Shown piece after piece: positions 60,611 to 64,000 of a stretch of DNA of 64,000 nucleotides (its first letter is position 1; each line of letters starts with the position of its first letter). The translations under genes were made by a program, and so were the position numbers. The DNA is taken from assembly GCA_027922465.2 (NCBI GenBank), contig BQMF02000217.1:310001-374000 (forward strand), read 5' to 3'. Source of the stretch: Turritopsis dohrnii. Its lineage: Eukaryota > Cnidaria > Hydrozoa > Anthoathecata > Oceaniidae. Under the pieces are notes generated by a model. It saw only the letters and a program-made list of their open reading frames with translations. It was not told where the DNA came from and made no database searches.

Positions 60611-62999
60611 TTTTTTTTTCAACTGATAAAGTGAAGGAATGATTTTGGCATGCCAATTGCTATTTTTTTGATGCCGAAAAGTTAATAAAAATGCAATTTG
60701 ATATGGTTAATCGAGGCTTATCTGCTAAATAAGGAAACTTGTTGATAATGGTTTTCTCTTTCACCCACTCAAATGGCACCCATAGACACCATAACAATTT
60801 CTGGTACTTCCATAATTAATGAACAAATTTCTGAGGACACTTTAAAGTTATTTTAAAGTTACATATTGAACAGTTTGCTGATAATGAGCCTCAAACAAAC
60901 CTGATAAAATACCAACCCCACGCTGATGGTTCCCTGAATAAATTTCTTCTCTAGACCTTTAATCTTGTTTCAATACCATTTAAAATTCTTCTTTCTCCTG
61001 TAGTTTTTATTCTGGTAATTGGCATTTTTTTAAGGTCTTATGCTGACAAACTTACCTCTCCTGTCGCATCAATTCTTGGTTGTTAAAAACTAGGAATGCT
61101 GCGTGTCTAAGACTCAGACAGATGATTGTTCATCTGTTGCATAGTTTGAGAGAAAAAAAGCATGAATTTATCAATAATTGACTAACTTGATACTTTAGCT
61201 TCTATAGTTATTAAAATGAATGTATTATTGATTTTCTCAAATGGGAAGATGCTATGATAGTCTCTGCACATAATGTTGTTGGCCTAGACCAACCTTCTGG
61301 TCTGCTTTATATTTCTCTACCAATTCAGTCTTTAAATTCATAACGAACTGTCACATAAGAAAATGAATGTTCCTGCTAGATGAGTTGACCAACAGTGTTG
61401 TTGTGTGGTTACCCAGGATTTTTCATTTAAGCATGGAACATGACGTAAATATTTTCGGAAGTTGATAACATCATTTCCATTATTGTAATAATCTGCATGT
61501 AATCCCAATTTCGAAAGAAATTAATGCACTGAAAGAAACATTAGAAACTTGTTCTACGTATCAATGGATTGGTTCCAAAAAGATTTGAAGTAACAAAGGG
61601 TACTTGACTCTTCTTCGTCTCCTGTTGCTGTCACAGGTTTCTTTGTTGTTACCACTTGAAATAGCAGATTCGATCATCACCCGCCATCACCCACACCTTC
61701 AAATGTTTCCCCTTTCATGTCTACAACTCCCTTCTCCAATTCCATCAATAACATTTGAACTCCACTATGACGTTTGCTTCGACGCTGATTCATTGCCTGA
61801 CTCAGAATCAATAAGTTAACATTTGACTAACAGGATCGGCAAAAACATTTTTACGTCACCAAAAATAAATGGTAAGCTTATACAAAAACTCGTTAATGCA
61901 AATTAGTAAGCATCAATATTTACAGGGTAAATGTTTTTCCAAATATCATTTAAATATTTTACATATTTATGTAACAATTAGTAATGTCATTCATCATCAC
62001 AACATATGTATCACCTCCGATCTGCATTTTTATTGCTGCACGTTTTCACTGAAAGCTTGTTTTATTCCGGTCCCAATAATAATATAATGTGTAAACGTTT
62101 TCATATATTAGATTTCAAGGACAATGTAAACATAATAATGCTCCACAAGCCGTATGGAAACAATAAGTAGTGATGTGATGTTTTTATTACTATATAATTA
62201 TTTATATTATTATTATTATTTTATTACTTTGCACAGTGATCCTCATACTTTAGGTGTGAGGCCTATATTCCCCTTAGGAGAAGGACTATTCTTTCTCTCT
62301 CTCACTGTAAGAAAATAAATCATGTGTCACCAATTACAGTAATGTTGTACAAAATAGAGTTACTATCACCTGAATCACAACAACAATAATTGAATCGAAT
62401 CCACATCCAGCACATAGTGAGAAAGGGTTGTAGCGTAATAATCACATGGTGATAAATGACAAAATAACATAACATATGACAAAACTTCCAAGCATTGTAA
62501 GGATAGAACCATTGTTGAAATTGCATGGGCAAATGTTGACAAAGAGCTTGGAAATGGACGCTCTTGATCTGTAAATTTGTTGAACCCAAACTTTATGTTT
62601 TCTTTTTCTTTTCCTCTTGAGTATCAAAGCAAGAACACAACATTTTGTCCCCACAATCCATGATCAAAGCATAAAAAAACTGTTTCAAAAAATAAATCCA
62701 TTTTAGTAGACACACAAGAAATTTTTTTTGGCGACAGAAAAATATGCGTTTTGCCTATTTCAAGGAATTGATTCTGTCGCTTATAAGTGGATACACAGCT
62801 TTAAAATATCCTTAAATTTTGACGAATTTGAACTTTGTGATCCTTATGAAAAGAATTCTTATAAAAAAGAAACAGTGTATACACAACTTATACTTAAAAA
62901 ATAAATAAATCCCCCCTCACCCTCAGCCTTTCAGAACGTAAAATTTCAAACAAATATTATAAAGTTTTCAATTGTTGTGAAAAGCAACCCAATGATACA
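60611..62999. other. Intergenic, no gene recognised
   Basis: AT-rich sequence with only short frames (for example 61604-61819 +, 62320-62589 -) that match no family I know. Confidence 0.45.
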
Positions 63000-63778
63000 T
63001 CATATGGTGTTGCCAAAGTACCCGTGTCTTGGCTCCACCATGCTTGGACAAGTGGTAGACACAGTAGCAGTAGCAGTAGGATTGGAGTTTGAACAACTGG
63101 GAGCCAAATGCTTCCCTTCATCAAATGTGATGTTAGTTGGATAACGGTTTATCATTATTATGTACTGAACAAATTCTACAGCATACAGGCCACAATCAAC
63201 AGCATTTCTTTGTTGTTGCATGGGTAATGCTGTAACCTTTATTACACTTTTAGGTGCTTGTAAGTGACAACATGTTTGGCGCTGCTGAAATAGGCTATCC
63301 ATAACAACTATTTCACCTTCCTTACATCCTACTGTAGACACTGTCAACCAGTGATTAGAGCCATTATAGATAATTTGTACAAAATCCTTTTTATTAGGAT
63401 CAAACATCGTCTCCTGTCCCAATGTAGGATCTTGAAGTCCACTTGCGTTAGGATACTCTTTGAGAAGCAATTTCTGCAGACCATGAATTACTTTGTCAGC
63501 ATTTCATCGTTTTAGATATCTAAAATATCGTCATCTGACAATAACTTTGATACTTGTGGAGTGCTTGCAATATTTTCTGTTTCTTCATCAGACAAAATTA
63601 TAACTTTGGGTTGCAAGGATACAAACATAGTTTGTCCTAAATAGCAGTTATCTTCAAGCACCATTTCCTCTTCAATAGACGCTTCCGACTCTTTAAAATT
63701 CAAAGGGTCTGAACGTTTTTCTTTAGCCGCCCCAACTCTTCCATGTTGAGACTTTCTTTTCTTGGGTTTGGGAAAGCT
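63000..63778 (-). pseudogene. Ulp1/C48-type cysteine protease, transposon-associated, with broken frame
   Basis: On the minus strand 63470-63000 encodes a Ulp1-like catalytic domain. KEYPNASGLQDPTLGQ is followed by the catalytic His in SNHWLTVS, Asp in VVMDSLFQQR, and Cys in NAVDCGLYAVEFVQ. These proteases cleave SUMO-like proteins, and many cnidarian copies belong to large DNA transposons. Upstream, 63778-63512 encodes a basic and then acidic stretch (KPKKRKSQHGRV ... IILSDEETENIA). A CTTTCCCAAACC exon start follows an AG at 63779-63780. The two parts are in different frames, with stops at about 63500-63512, so an intact protein is not made unless an intron was missed. The catalytic residues themselves are kept. 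Confidence 0.65.
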
Positions 63779-64000
63779 ATAAAAATCTTCTTAGTCGTTC
63801 TTAGTTTTCCCACATTTCAGTTTTTGCGGTAATGGCCACTACAAAATTTAATCCCAAAATAGCTGATCAGCTGATTAATTTTTCATTTTACTTAAAGTAG
63901 TAGTTTAATAATTGCTTAAAGTAGTATTACTTAACTTGTGTTTTTAAAAATAACTAATATTTTGAGCAAGTTAAGTTATTACATATATAATACAAGTACA

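Noticed and set aside
61604..61819. 71-codon leucine- and proline-rich ORF
   Set aside because: Composition-driven, no splice context or recognisable motif.

Overview
The window is AT-rich nuclear DNA from an animal. It has multi-exon genes with GT/AG introns, AATAAA poly(A) signals, tRNA-derived SINEs, LINE and Penelope-like reverse transcriptases, and many inverted-repeat DNA transposons. The genes (pyruvate carboxylase, an SDCCAG8-type centrosomal protein, a C16orf89-type protein, a CCDC42/DUF4200-like ciliary protein) and the repeat load suit an invertebrate such as a cnidarian. The species cannot be fixed from the sequence alone.

Layout. The last three exons of a ciliary coiled-coil gene lie at 115-999 (+). 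An intronless GNAT acetyltransferase is at 2367-3071 (-). From 3.2 to 13.3 kb there is a mobile-element zone: a hAT-like element with a perfect 8-bp target duplication, a 4.5-kb array of composite repeats, a decayed zinc-finger reverse transcriptase, a broken copy of the GNAT gene and nested MITEs. A second intronless GNAT-like ORF is at 14871-15515 (+), followed by a 2-kb foldback element and two tRNA-SINE copies, one split by a MITE. Pyruvate carboxylase fills 20335-32200 (-); I could rebuild 16 coding exons with matching phases, giving 1195 residues. From 34.0 to 38.5 kb lies a Penelope-like element cut by a 3.36-kb insertion that itself carries a LINE with a further insertion. SDCCAG8 covers about 42.7-56.1 kb (+), with large transposon nests in its introns. 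The C16orf89-type gene at 56883-60599 (+) follows directly. A decayed Ulp1-type protease of transposon kind closes the window (63000-63778, -).

The host genes are not a functional operon. Pyruvate carboxylase is mitochondrial anaplerotic metabolism. SDCCAG8 and the CCDC42-like gene are centrosome/cilium proteins. The C16orf89-type protein is predicted to enter the secretory pathway. The most distinctive content is the structure of the repeats: several insertions can be read exactly, because the target site or the interrupted reading frame survives on both sides. One PC intron contains a minisatellite that repeats the end of the neighbouring exon together with its 5' splice site.
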